64,000 nucleotides of DNA, from positions 1 to 64,000 of the forward strand of contig MU401612.1 in the NCBI GenBank assembly GCA_022579005.1, in the 5' to 3' direction. Numbering within the stretch: position 1 is the stretch's first letter; each line of letters starts with the position of its first letter. Positions 14,170 to 26,700 of the stretch are shown in pieces. Below the pieces are notes generated by a model, which saw nothing but the letters and a program-made list of their open reading frames with translations, was not told the origin of the DNA and ran no database searches. Made by a program: the position numbers and the translations under genes. The stretch is from Poronia punctata (lineage: Eukaryota > Ascomycota > Sordariomycetes > Xylariales > Xylariaceae).

Positions 14170-15929
14170 AAATAGTAGTTAAATAATATTATTTAAGTTA
14201 AAAAATAAATAAAAGAATAAGCAATAAAAAATGTTGTTTAGTATTAAAATATTTAAAGTAAATAAAACATATTTAATAAAATAAAAAGGCTAGCTAGTAA
14301 AATATAATATTTAAAAGCTAGCTAAGCATTTAGCAAACATAAGCTGCTTACTAAATTAATATAAAAAAAAGTTAAAAAGGTTCACGCTAAGTAAAATAAT
14401 AAATAAAGTACTTATATAGCATATAAGGACTTAAAAATTATAAAGTATATATTTAGTTAATAAAAAAATAACAAGCTATTATTAAGCAAGCAAAACTAAG
14501 CTATAGTATTATAAAAACTAAAAGACTTATACTTTAATAAACTTATTATAACTTAAAATATATTTAAACTATTAATATAAAAAGTAATATTATTAAATAA
14601 AAGGTTAGCAAGCAAAAGCTAAAAAGTAGCTAAAAAAGTAAATAATATACTATGCTATTAAAATAGCTATAGCTAAAAATAAGCAGCGCAGTTTAGTAAG
14701 AATTATAAATAAAGCTAGTAATAGTAATAAAAACTATATTATAAATAAAAAGCTTTTAATAAGCTTTACTAATACTAAAAAATGTTTTAATGCTTTTTTT
14801 TTTATATAATTTCTTATAGTTTAAGTTTTTATTAGCAGCTTTTAAAATAAGCATATATAATTAGTATAAGCAAGTATTTAAATTATTTAAAAGGCTATTT
14901 TAGTACTTTAAAAAAACTAAGCTTTATATAAAATATTATTAAAATTGTTAGGTTAAAGCTTTTTTTTACTAATATAAAACTGCTACGCATTAGCTATAAT
15001 ACTAGTAAATAAGTAATAAAAAGTATAAACTATAAAAAAAGCAATAGTAATAGTTAATAAATAATAAATATAAACTAATGTTTAGTAAATAGCAATATAG
15101 CATTTTTTTTACTAGTATAACTAGCTTTTCTTTTAAAGTAATTATATGCTAAAAAGCTAAGCTTATTTAAAATAAGCAAAATATATGCTAACTTATAGCT
15201 ATAAAAGTATTTTTTTAATAAAGTAGCGTTTTTATTTTTATTTTTATTGTTTTTGTTTTTAGGCTTAGTAATAGTAGCTTAATAAGTTTACTAAACTATA
15301 AAGGTTTTAATATAAAGGTAAAAAGCATACTATATAATATTTTAAGCTATACTAAGTAAAATAAAAGGTATTTTAAAAAGATATTTAATAAAACTAATAA
15401 ATAAAAAAATAGCAAATATATAATATAATAGTTATAATAATTGTTTTTATAAAAAAACATAGTTAATATTGCCAATATAGTAAAAATAGTAAATATAAAG
15501 ATTTAAATATATACTTAAAATATAATACTAGTAAGGCTTTTTATTAAGCATTATTATAATTTTTAACTTATTATTATTAAGCTAGTAAAGATTATAGTTA
15601 AAATTAAAAAATTTATAGTTTAAAAATAACTAGCTTATTTTAGCATTAAAAATATGCTAATATAGAAACTTAAAATAAAAAAGCTTTAAAGGCAGCATAG
15701 TAGCAGTTATTTAGCAAAAGGTTTAATAAAGTAATAATGCTAAAAAAGGTAAATTTTAAAAATAAGGTTATAAAATTTAAAAAATGCGTAAAACTAGGTA
15801 TAGCTAATAAGTTAACAAAACAACAGCTTTTAAAGTATAATAAAGCAATTTAATTAAAAGAATTAAAAGCAGGCCTAATAAGCAAATATACTTATAAATG
15901 CTAAAATTGCTAAAAACTAGCAATACCTA
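14170..15929. other. AT-rich remnant, no gene
   Basis: Beyond 14170 similarity between gypsy copies A and C stops. The segment is stop-saturated and AT-rich. It may be the 3' part and LTR of gypsy A, but no matching repeat was found in the window. Confidence 0.5.
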
Positions 15930-16560
15930 AGTTTATAAGGGATAATTGTTCTTGTTTTTAATTGCTATCCCGTTTTTATAGGAGAAATCTGTTTAAAAGA
16001 GGCTAGCCGATTCCCTCTTTTAGACAAAAATCTGCCATTGCCAAGACATTCTGTATTCTATAGAGAGGTTTTCTTGGCATTGGGCACTGGCGAGGACTAC
16101 CTAGCCACACCACTTGGAATTAGCCACAACATAGCCACAAGGTCAGGTCAGCTAAGGTAAGGTCCATGACCTTTGGAATTGACCTGGCAGAGCCATAGCC
16201 CTTCGAATGACCTGAATTAGCCATGACCATTACCTTTCGAATTCACCTGGCAGAGCCATAGCCTTTCGAATGACCTGAATTAGCCATGACCATTACCTTT
16301 CGAAATGACCTGGCAGAGCCATAGCCTTTGGAAATGACCTACCAGGGCCATGACCTTTTGAATTGACCTGCCATGGCCATGACCTTTGGAATTCACCTGG
16401 CAGAGCCATAGCCCTTCGAATGACCTGAATTAGCCATGACCATTACCTTTCAAATTAACCTACATTAGCCATGACCGTTACCTTTCGAAATGACCTGCCA
16501 TGGCCATGACTTTTGGAATTCACCTGGCAGAGCCATGGCCCTTTAAATGACCTGAATTAG
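15930..16560. repeat. RIP-spared head and direct minisatellite arm
   Basis: The head carries an imperfect hairpin (GGGATA...TATCCC). It is followed by about 12-14 monomers close to 30 bp, of the type GACCTGAATTAGCCATGACC and CACCTGGCAGAGCCATAG. GC content is near normal and CpA sites are intact, unlike the flanks. The head recurs at 18696 (mutated) and at 63813 (nearly intact). Confidence 0.75.
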
Positions 16561-19500
16561 CTATAACTATAACCTTTAAAAATAGCCTGCTATAGCTATA
16601 ACCTTTTAAATAACTTATATTACTTATAGCTATATAAAGTAACTATAATAGCTATAACTATAAAAGGTTATTTTAAAAGTTATAATTAAAAAAAGTAAAT
16701 AAAAAGCTTAGCTTAAGTAATTTTTAAAGCTAAGATTTTAAAAAAGTAATTAAAAGGTTATACTTATAAAAAGTAACTAAAAAAGTTATAGCTAAAAGCT
16801 AAAAGTATTAAATTAAGTTAGTTTTAAAAGTAAAAGCTAAAAAAAAATAGCTAAAAAGGTTATAGCTAAAAAAAGTAAATAAAAAGGCTAGGTTAAATAA
16901 TTTTTAAAGTTAAAAGTTAAAAAGTTTAAACTTAAAGCTATAGCTATAAGCTAAAAAAAATAAAATTTAAAGTTATAATTAAAAGTATTAAAATTTAAGG
17001 CTAAAAACTAAAAGGCCTAGGTTAAGTTATTTTTAAAGCTAAAAGTTAAAAAAGTAACTAAAAAGGTTATAGCTAAAAAAAGTAAAACGTTATAGCTAAA
17101 AAGTTAAAATTTAAGGCTATAGCTATAAAAGGTTATTTTTAAAGCTATATAAAGTTAAGTTAAGTAATTTTTAAAGCTAAAGGCTAAAAAGGTAACTATA
17201 AATATTATAGCTAAAAAAGGTTAAATTAAATAGTTTTTAAAGTTATAACTAAAAAAGGTAGTTAAAAACGTTATAATTAAAAGTATTAAAATTAAAAGCT
17301 ATAGCTATAAAAGGTAACTAAAAAGGTTATACTTAAAAAAAGTTAAGTTAAATAATTTTAAAAGCTATAATTAAAAAGGTTTTAAGTTTAAAGCTATAGT
17401 TAAACAAAGTAATTAAAAAGATTATAGCTATAAAAAGTAAAATTTAAAGCGATAATTAAAAAGAGTAAATAAAAAAGCTAAGTTAAATAATTTTTAAAAA
17501 TAAAAGCAAAAAAGTTATATTTAAAGCTAAAGCTATAAAAAGTAACTAGAAAAATTATAGCTAAAAAAGGTAAAAGTTAATGCTAAAAGCTAAAAAAGTA
17601 ACTAAAAAGACTATAGCTAAAAAAGGTAAATTTTAATACTTAAAGCTAAAAAAGTAACTAAAAAGATTATAGCTAAAAAAAGTAGCTAAAAAGGTTATAG
17701 CTAAAAAAGTTATTTTTAGAGCTATTACTAAAAAAGTTAAAATTTAAATTTAAAGTAATATAAAGTTAAATTAAGTAATTTTTAAAGCTAAAAGCTAAAA
17801 AGATTAAATTTAAAACTGTAGCTAAAAAAATAGTTTAAAGAGTTATTGCTATAGTAAATAAAACTTAAAGCTATAGCTATAATAAGTAAAATTTAAAGCT
17901 ATAGCTAAAAAAAGTAACTAAAAAGTCTTAGAATTTAAAGCTATAATTAAAGGTACTAAAATTTAAAGCTAAAAGCTAAAAGGTTTAAGTTAAGTTATTT
18001 TTAAAAGTATAACAAAAAGTATTAAAATTTAAAGTTATAGCTATATAAAGTTAAATTAAGTAATTTTTAAAGTTAAAAGTTAAAAGGTTTATATTTAAGA
18101 CTATAGCTATAAGCTAAAAGGGTAAAATTTAAGACTATAGCTAAAAAAAGTAAATAAAAACATTATAGCTATATAAATTAATTTAAAACTATAGCTAAAA
18201 GATATTAAAGTTTAAATCTATAAATAAAAAAGGGTAAATTTTAAAGTTAAAGGCTTAAAAAGGTTAAAATTTAAAGCTATAAAAAGTTACATTAAGTAAT
18301 TTTTAAAGCTATAATTAAAAAGGGTGTTTAAAACGGTTATAGCTATAAAAGGTAACTAAAAAGGTTATAGCTAAAAAGGTTTAAATTTAAAGCTATTACT
18401 AAAAAAGTTAAAATTTAAGGCTAAAGGCTATAAAGTCTAAGTTAAGTTATTTTTAAAGCTATAACTAAAAGTATTAAAACTTAAAGCTAGAAAAAATTAA
18501 GTTAAGTAATTTTTAAAGCTATAATTAAAAAAAAAGTAGTTAAAAAGGTTATAGCTATAAAAAGTAATTAAAAAGATTATAGCTAGAGAAAATAAAATTT
18601 AAAATTATAGCTAAAAAGGTTATATTAAAAGCTATTGCTAAAAAAAGTAAATAAAAAAGTAAAAAAGGGTTATATATAGCTTATATCTTATAAACTTAGG
18701 TATAACTATACTTTTAAAGCTTTTACCTTTTTTAAAAAAAAAATGCGTTTAAAAGTAGTTAGATTTTTTTTTAAATAGAAAATAGCTATTATTAAAATAT
18801 TTCTATTTTTATAAAAAGGTTTTTTTAGCATTAAGCACTGCTAATAATAACCTAGCTATACTACTTAAAATTAGCTATAATATAGCTATAAGGTTAAGTT
18901 AGCTAAAGTAAGGTTTATAACTTTTAAAATTTACTTATTATAGTTATAATCTTTTAAAATAACTTGCTATAGCTATAACCTTTAAAATTCACTTAGTAAA
19001 GCTATAGCCCTTTAAATAACCTAAATTAGCTATAACTATTATCTTTTAAATTTACCTAGCAAAGCTATAGCCTTTAAAAATAATCTACTAAAGCTATAGC
19101 CTTTTAAATAACCTAAATTAACTATAACCATTACCTTTTAAATTTACCTAGCAGAGCTATAGCCTTTAAAAATAACCTACTATAACCTTTTAAAATAACT
19201 TAAATTAGCTATAACTATTACTTTTAGATTTACTTGCTATAATTATAGCCTTTTAAAATATCCTAAATTAGCTATAACTATTACCTTTAAATTTACTTGC
19301 TATAGCTATTACCTTTAAAATTTACTTACTATAGCTATAACCTTTTAAAATAACCTATTATAACTATAACCTTTTAAATTTACTTATTATAACTATTACC
19401 TTTTAAAATAACCTACTAAAGCTATAACCTTTTAAATTTACTTGCTATAACTATTACCTTTTAAAACAAGCTACTATAACTATAACCTTTTAAATTTACT

Positions 19501-20625
19501 TGCTATAGCTATTACCTTTTAATTTACTTACTATAGCTCTTACTTTTAAAATTTACTTATTATAGCTATAACCTCTTAAAATAACCTACTATAACTATTA
19601 CCTTTAAAGATAACCTACTAAAGCTTTAACCTTTTAAATTTACTTGCTATAACTATTATCTTTTAAAATAACCTATATTATTTATAGCTATAAAAGGTAA
19701 CTATAACGGTTATAATTATAAGAGGTTATTTTAAATATTATAACTAAAAAAGGTAAATAAAAAGTTTAGCTTATATAATTTTTAAAGCTAAGAGCTAAGA
19801 GGTATACTAAGGTAATTAAAAGGGTTATAGCTATAAAAGTAAAGTTTAAAGCTATAACTAAAAAGAATATATAAAAAAGCTAGGTTAGGTAATTTTTAAA
19901 GCTAAAGGCTAAAAAGTTAAAATTTAAAGCTATAGCTAAAAAAAGTAATTAAAAAGATTATAGCTATAAAAGGTAACTAAAGGAGTTATAGCTAAAAAAA
20001 GTAAATAAAAGTATTATAAGCTAAAGGGTTTATTTTTAAAGCTATAATTAAAAGTGTTAACATTTAAAGCTATAGCTAAAAAAGTAGTTAAAAAGGTTAT
20101 AGCTATAAAGGTTAAATTTTAAAGCTATAAAAAGTTTATTTATATAATTTATAAAGCTATAAGCTAAAAGGGTTAAAAGTTAAATTTAAAGCTAAAGCTA
20201 AAAAAGGTAACTTAAAAGTTATAGCTATAAAAAGTAGTTAAAAAAGTTATACAATTTAAAGTTATAGCTAAAAAAAGTAATTATAAAAGTTATAGCTAAC
20301 AAAGTTAAAAAGTAAAAAAAAGGGGTAAAATAATTATAGCTATAAAAAGCTAAAGTAGGTAATTTTTAAAGCTAAAAGCTAAAAAGATAACTAAAAAGGT
20401 TATAGCTAAAAAGGTAAAGATTTAAAGCTATAGCTAAAAAAAGTAAATAAAAAAGTTAAATTAAATAATTTTTAAGCTAAAAACTAAACAAGTAAAATGT
20501 AAAGCTATAGCTAAAAGTAATAATTAAAAAAGTATTAGCTATAAAAGGTAAAATTTAAAGCTATAGCTATAAAAAGTAGTTAAAAAGGTTATAGCTAAAA
20601 GCTAAAAAAGCTAGGTTAAATAATT

Positions 20626-21290
20626 ATAATAAATAATAAAGCTACTTTAAAAATAACTAAGTAGTTACTAGTAAAGTGAAAGAGCATTTAGCATATATTA
20701 GCAAATTAAGCAATAATTAATTTAATATTAAAAAAATAAGCAAAGCTTATTTTTAAAAATATAATATATATAGCACGTTAATTAAAAAATTAACTACGCG
20801 CTTTATTAATTACGTTGCAATTATTTTAAGTTTATTAATAATAAGGTAATATATAATAACTAATAAAAAAAAGAGTGTATACTTAGTATTAAGTATGCGC
20901 GCTATATATATTTTATATAGCACTAAGTAAAAACACTTTTAAGTTATTTAATAATTATAACGTTAAAAATAAAGCTAAAATAAAACGTATATAATATTAA
21001 AAAAGTAAAAAGCGTAAAGCATATTTTACTTATTACTTAATTAAATAGTAGGCATAATTTACTTTATAGCTTTTATAAATAAAGTGTAAGTTAAACTGCT
21101 TAATTAATATATAATTAAAATAAATATAAGTATTGCTTAACTATAAAAGTTAAGCAACGCGCACTTATAAACTAGTTATATATATATATTAATTAATCCT
21201 ATATATTTAATATATATACTAGCTATGCTAATCTTAGCACCGTTTTTTACCTTTTATTTTATTAAATATAGTTAATATAATTTATTAAAG
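20626..21290 (+). mobile_element. 0.66-kb MITE-like repeat, copy 3
   Basis: This copy is inserted in the second foldback unit and flanked by the 5-bp duplication TAATT (20621-20625 and 21291-21295). The uninterrupted satellite reads TTAAATAATTTTTAAAG at equivalent places, which supports the insertion site. It has a short inverted TAATAAAT-like terminal match and no open frame. Confidence 0.7.
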
Positions 21291-21644
21291 TAATTTTTAA
21301 ACCTAAATGCTAAAAAGAAAAACAAAAAAAGTTATAGCTAAAAATAGTTATTTTTAAAGCTAAAGCTAAAAGCTAAAAAAGTTAAATTAAATAATTATTA
21401 AAGCTAAAAAGTAAAAGTTTAAAGTTTAAAGTTATAATTAAAAAAAAGTGGTTAAAAAGATAATAGTTATTAAAGGTTAAAATAAGTAATTTTTAAAGCT
21501 ATAACTAAAAAAAGTAAAGTTAAAAGTTAAAAGCTAAAAAGGTTATTTTTAAAGCTATAATTAAACCTATTAAAATTTAAAGCTATAGCTATAAAAAATA
21601 AAACTTAAAGCTAAAGCTAAAAAAGGTAGTTAAAAAAGTTATAC

Positions 21645-21905
21645 TGCAACGTAATTAGCATGCATACTTATTACGCCTTATGTTATAAGGTAGCTGCAAG
21701 ACTAAAAGGGACTAGCTTGTTTTCTATTTCTATATATATAGCTATCATTTCGCGTCTTTTTCTAGACCTAAATACCTAGCTATTTATTGTACACATAATA
21801 TACCAAGTCATGCTTTTTAGAATACCTTTATAAAGCTGTAATTAATATAAAGCCCTTAAAACCCAGTTAATGCGTCTACTCTAGCTAAACCTCTTTTAGT
21901 GTAAA
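21645..21905. other. GC-normal island inside the RIP-degraded satellite
   Basis: About 260 bp with ordinary base composition and intact CpA sites lies abruptly inside the AT-rich satellite. A phrase near its start (CTTATTACGCCTTATG) resembles 38308-38325 (CTTATTACGTCTTATG). No ORF or RNA gene was recognised. Confidence 0.5.
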
Positions 21906-23478
21906 GTTAAAGTAATTTTTAAAAATCTTTAATTTTATCGCAATAGCTATAAATAATAACTAAAAAGATTATCGCTAAAAAAGTTAAATTTTAAAGCTAA
22001 AAGCTAAAAGGTTTAAGTTAAGTTATTTTTAAAGCTATTACTAAAGGTATTAAAGTTTAAAGCTATAGCTAAAAAGAGTAACTAAAAAGGTTATAGCTAT
22101 AAAACGTTAAGTTAAGTTATTTTTAAAGCTATAACTAAAGCTATTAAAATTTAAAGCTATAGCTATAAAAGGTAATTAAAAAAGTTATAGCTAAGAAAAT
22201 TAAGATTTAAAGCTATAAAAGGTTTAGTTAAGTTATTTTTAAAGCTATAATTAAGCATATTAAAATTTAAAGCTATAGCTAAAGAAAAAGTAACTAGAAA
22301 GGTTATAGCTATAAAAGGTAATTAAAAAGGTTATAGCTATAAGCTAAAAATTTAAGTTAAATAATTTTTAAAGGTAAAGGCTATAGTTAATAACTAAAAA
22401 GGTTATAGCTATAAAAAAGAAATATTAAAGCTAAAGGCTAAAAAAAAAAGTAACTAAAAAGGTTTTAAGTATAAAGGGTAAAATTTAAAGCTATAGCTAA
22501 AAAAGATAGTTAAAAATATTATAGCTATAAAAAGTAAATAGAAAGGTTATAGCTAAAAAAGTAAATAAAAAAGTTATAAGCTAAAGGGGTTTATTTTTAA
22601 AGCTATAACTAAAAGTGTTAACATTTAAAGCTATAGCTAAAAAAGAAATTAAAAAGGTTATAGCTATAAAGGTTAAATTTTAAAGCTATAAAAGGTTTAG
22701 TTAAGTAATTTATAAAGCTATAAGCTAAAAAGGTTAAAAGTGAAATTTAAAGCTAAAGCTAAAAAAAGGTAACTTAAAAGTTATAGCTATAAAAAGTAGT
22801 TAAAAAAGTTATACTATTTAAAGTTATAGCTAAAAAAAAAATAACTATAAAAGTTATAGCTATAAAAAGTAATTAAAAAGGTTATAGCTATAAGCTAAAA
22901 AGTTAGGTTAAATAATTTTTAAAGCTTAAAGGTATAGTTAATAACTAAAAAAGTTATAGCTATAAAAGATAATTTTTAAAGCTAAAGGCTAAAAGTGTTA
23001 AGTTAAATAATTTTTAAAGCTAAAAGAAAAAAAAAGAAAAAAAAGTAATTAAAAAGGTTTTAAGTATAAAAAGTAAAATTTAAAGCTATAGCTAAAAAAG
23101 GTAGTTAAAAATATTATAGCTATAAAAAGTAAATAAAAAAGTTATAGCTAAAAAAGTAAATAAAAAAGTTATAAGCTAAAGAGGTTTATTTTTAAAGCTA
23201 TAATTAAAAATGTTAAAATTTAAAGCTATAGCTAAAAGTATTAAAATTTAAAGCTATAGCTAAAAGTATTAAAATTTAAAGCTATAGCTAAAAAGGGGTG
23301 ACTAAAAGGGTTATAACTAAAAGGGTTAAATTTTAAGGCTAAAGGCTAAAGGGGTTAAGTTAGGTGATTTTTAAAGCTATTAGCCAAAGGCTGGGGGGTC
23401 AGGTCAGGTAATTTCTAAAGCTATGGCCAAAGGGATGACTTCTTGTAAACTCGGGTTTAATTGCACCTCCGGGGCTCC

Positions 23479-23745
23479 CAGTTTAAAAAAGGAGGTAGTA
23501 TAATAAAGCACCTAGCTAAAAAACTTACTTAATAAGCTATTTATATATAAACTATATATTAGCTAAAGCTATGCTAACTAATAGCTAAATTCTTGCTAGT
23601 TATACTTTTTTTAATTCTTTTAGCTAGTTTAGTTATTTACTTAGCTAACTAGATAAAAGTTATTTAATATACCTAGTTTTTAAAATTGCTAGCAACATTA
23701 CCTTATAACTACCTTATTGCTTTAACCTTTACATTTACTAGCATT
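23479..23745. repeat. Inverted flank of gypsy copy C, left
   Basis: The segment is an imperfect inverted copy of 28830-29065. Examples are AGTATAATAAAGCACC against GGTACCTTATTATACT, and a well conserved stretch around TAACTAGATAAAAGTTATTTAATATACC. It contains no coding sequence. Confidence 0.6.
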
Positions 23746-26700
23746 TTTAGCTAGTTTATTTATAGCTTAAACAGTAATATAAAAAATATATTATAAACTT
23801 AAAAGTAAATTTTAAGTAACTTAATTTAATATAGTTAAGTTTTTATTTTTTTTAAAAACTTTAACTTAAGTATATATAAAAGCTTGCTTTTTTTATACTT
23901 AAACTTAAAATATATTATTAATAGCTTTATTATATTATTTTCTTAAAACTTTTTTAATATATAATGTTTATTATAATACTTTTATATTAACTTTATTATT
24001 TACTTTTAATGCTTATAAGCTATATAATATATAGCTTTTATATATAATAGCTTTTTTAATCTTTTAAACTTTAAGTTATAGCTACTTTAGTATATATTTA
24101 ATATTTTTTAAATAATATCTATAAAGTATTTTAAATAGCAAATAGCTTATAATAGTATATTAGCTATTATTATATATAAACTTAGCTTTTATTAGTATTT
24201 TAACTTATTTATTTAAATTTTAATAATATAAGCATAAAAATATTTTTTAAAAATTTAGTATACTTATTTTATTTACCTATTAATTTAAAAGTGCTATATA
24301 GTAAATAGTTGCTAACATTTTTTTTATACTTAATAAAACCTTTCTTTAAATTTAATTATAAAAAGTTTATTTTAATCACTTATAATATTTTTAAAACTCT
24401 TTGCTAGTAATTTACTTTAAAGTATATAATTATTATAAGCTTTATAGCGTTAAGCCTTTTTTATTTTAAAATAAATACCGCTACTTTTATAAAGTAATTT
24501 ATAATAACTAAAATTATATTATAAAGGTTATTATTAGGTTTTATATATAAAAGTAGTTTTATAATAAAAATTAAGCTAATTCTTTAAAATAGCTATATTA
24601 ATAAAAGTAATAATTAAAGGTTTTTATAAAGCTTATATTTTAGCTTTTAAGCTTTTTTATATTCTATATAGCTAGCAATATATTTTTAAACGTTTTGCTT
24701 TAAGCTTTTTTAATAAAACTTATTTTATAATAGCTTAACTACTTTCTCTTTTTTTTATATGCTTAGCTTTAAAGTTATTATAGTACTAGTATATTAGTTA
24801 CTTTATTAAACCTTTTTAAGCTAAAGTTATTAGCTGTTTTTTAAAATATAATATATTTTTATTATTAATATAATATTTTTTATATTTTTTAGCTTTATAG
24901 TATATAAGTTTTATATAGTTTATAAATGTAAAGTCTTTAGCCTATAATTTATAAACTATTTTAAATAAAAATATTAAAGCTGCTAGCTAAAGAATTGTTT
25001 TATTTTAAGCTAAGTATTTAACTTTAGTATATAAAACGTATTAGTTATAAATAATAGCTTTAGCTTTTTTTAAAAAAAAGAAGCTTTTATACTTTTAGCA
25101 ATAGCTTTTATTAAATAAATTACTATTATTATTTATATAGTATATAATATATAAGTTAAGTATAAATTATTGTACTTTTTGTTTTTTTACTTTTAAAACT
25201 TGTTTATAATTATATAATAAAAGTTTAGTAATTTATAAGCTTATAAATTTATAATTTATACCTTTATTATTAAATAAGCTAATAAGTATAAGTTTAATAA
25301 AGCTTTTTAAGCTACTTTAGTAGCATAAGCTAATGCTTTACTTTTGTTTTTTAAATAAGATTTCTATTAATAATTACTATATCTTTTATAATAGCTTACT
25401 AACTAGTTATACTTTTTTTTAATATTAATATTATATTTTTATACTAAACCTTTTTAGCTATATAATCTAGCCTTTTTAATAGCTTATTTATTAGGTTTAA
25501 TATATTTAATTAGTATTTTATATTAAAATTAAACTATATTAGTTTATATATTTAGCAAGTAAGTCTTTTTAAAAGCTTTGTGCTAGTAAGTTAACTATAT
25601 ATTTTAAAGCTATATAATTTACTTATATTATAAACTTTTTATTTGTTTTTTTAAATTTATTTTTGCTAATATTTATAGCTTTTTACTATTATTAAAAGCT
25701 TTTGCTAGCTTATTACCTACTTAGCTTTTATATTTATAAGCTTTTATAACTAAAAAGTAACTAGTTTATACGTTTTTTTAGATAGCTATAATAATACTTT
25801 TAATATTGCTTTTATTAACATATTTACCTTTTTTTTATATTTAAATAGCCTTTTTAGCAATAAAAATAGTTACTAATATAAAACCTTTTTCTATATAGTT
25901 AAATATTTAATTTACTTTTAAAGTTTACTTAAAAATATAGCTTAGTAAAGTATAACTTTTTAAAATAGCTATAATTAGCATAGTAACGTTTATATAATTA
26001 GCTATAAACGTTTTATAAAAGTTTATAAAGTTTAAAAATACTTATATATTATATATTAAAGTTAGTACTTTTTACTTTTAAATAGTAATAACTTTTTAAA
26101 AGTTTATTTTTATTTTTTTAGTTATAAAAATAAACTTTAAAAACTTTATTTTAGTTTTAAAAAACTTATACTTTAATAGCTTTAATAATAGCTAATATTT
26201 TACTAACTCTTTATAAGCTAGTTTAAAGTACTTTTTATATATCTTTTTAATTTTGTTTTTTAAAAAACTATAATATAATTTAAATAAACTATATAATTAT
26301 ATTTACTAAACTAATTAAAGCTTTATATATATAGGCTTAAAAAGTTATAAGCATTTTATATATATAGTTAAAAAGTATAACTATATATATAAAATGCTTA
26401 TATTTTATTTAAAAGGAGTTTTTTATTTCTTGCTATATTTAATTTAAATATAATAGTAAATATTTTAAAGGTTTAGCTTTAAAAAGACTTTTACTAACTT
26501 TAGCTTATTTATTGCTTTTAATATAAAAAGCAAAAATACTTATTTTTTATAATTACTTTATTTAAGCTTTTATAATTAATATAAAGCTTTATAGTTTTTT
26601 TTAATATAAATAAAATAAAAGCTTTTATATTTTCCTTTTTAAGTGCAATATATAGCTTATTTAAAAGTTTTTTTAAGTACTTTTTAAGTACTTGCTATTA

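Larger units (their letters stand above)
3145..14170 (+). mobile_element. Ty3/gypsy retrotransposon copy A, RIP-dead and interrupted
   Basis: The parts 3145-4521 and about 10795-14170 together match, in order and orientation, the reverse complement of 28.5-23.75 kb (copy C). The first part lies upstream of the reverse transcriptase (gag side); the second contains reverse transcriptase and downstream pol. The sequence between them is an insertion: the gypsy sequence 'AAAGAATT' is cut at 4525 and resumes at about 10790. No LTR was identified at either end, so the element limits are those of the match to copy C, not true termini. All frames are full of stops, consistent with heavy RIP. Confidence 0.7.
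15930..23456. repeat. Foldback minisatellite element, two units
   Basis: Two head-to-tail units (about 15930-18695 and 18696-23456) share one plan. Each has a unique head of about 150 bp beginning near GGGATAATTG, then a run of roughly 30-bp repeats in one orientation (ACCTTT..GAATT..ACCTGGCAGAGCCAT type), a centre where the orientation flips (about 16600-16660 and 19680-19730), and a longer run of the same kind of repeat reading the other way (AGGTTATAGC..AAAAAGTAA). The outer 0.6 kb at the left and 0.15 kb at the right are GC-normal; the middle is RIP-degraded. Outer ends show GTTTATAAGGGATA and TCTTGTAAACTC, roughly inverted. No coding capacity. Confidence 0.7.
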
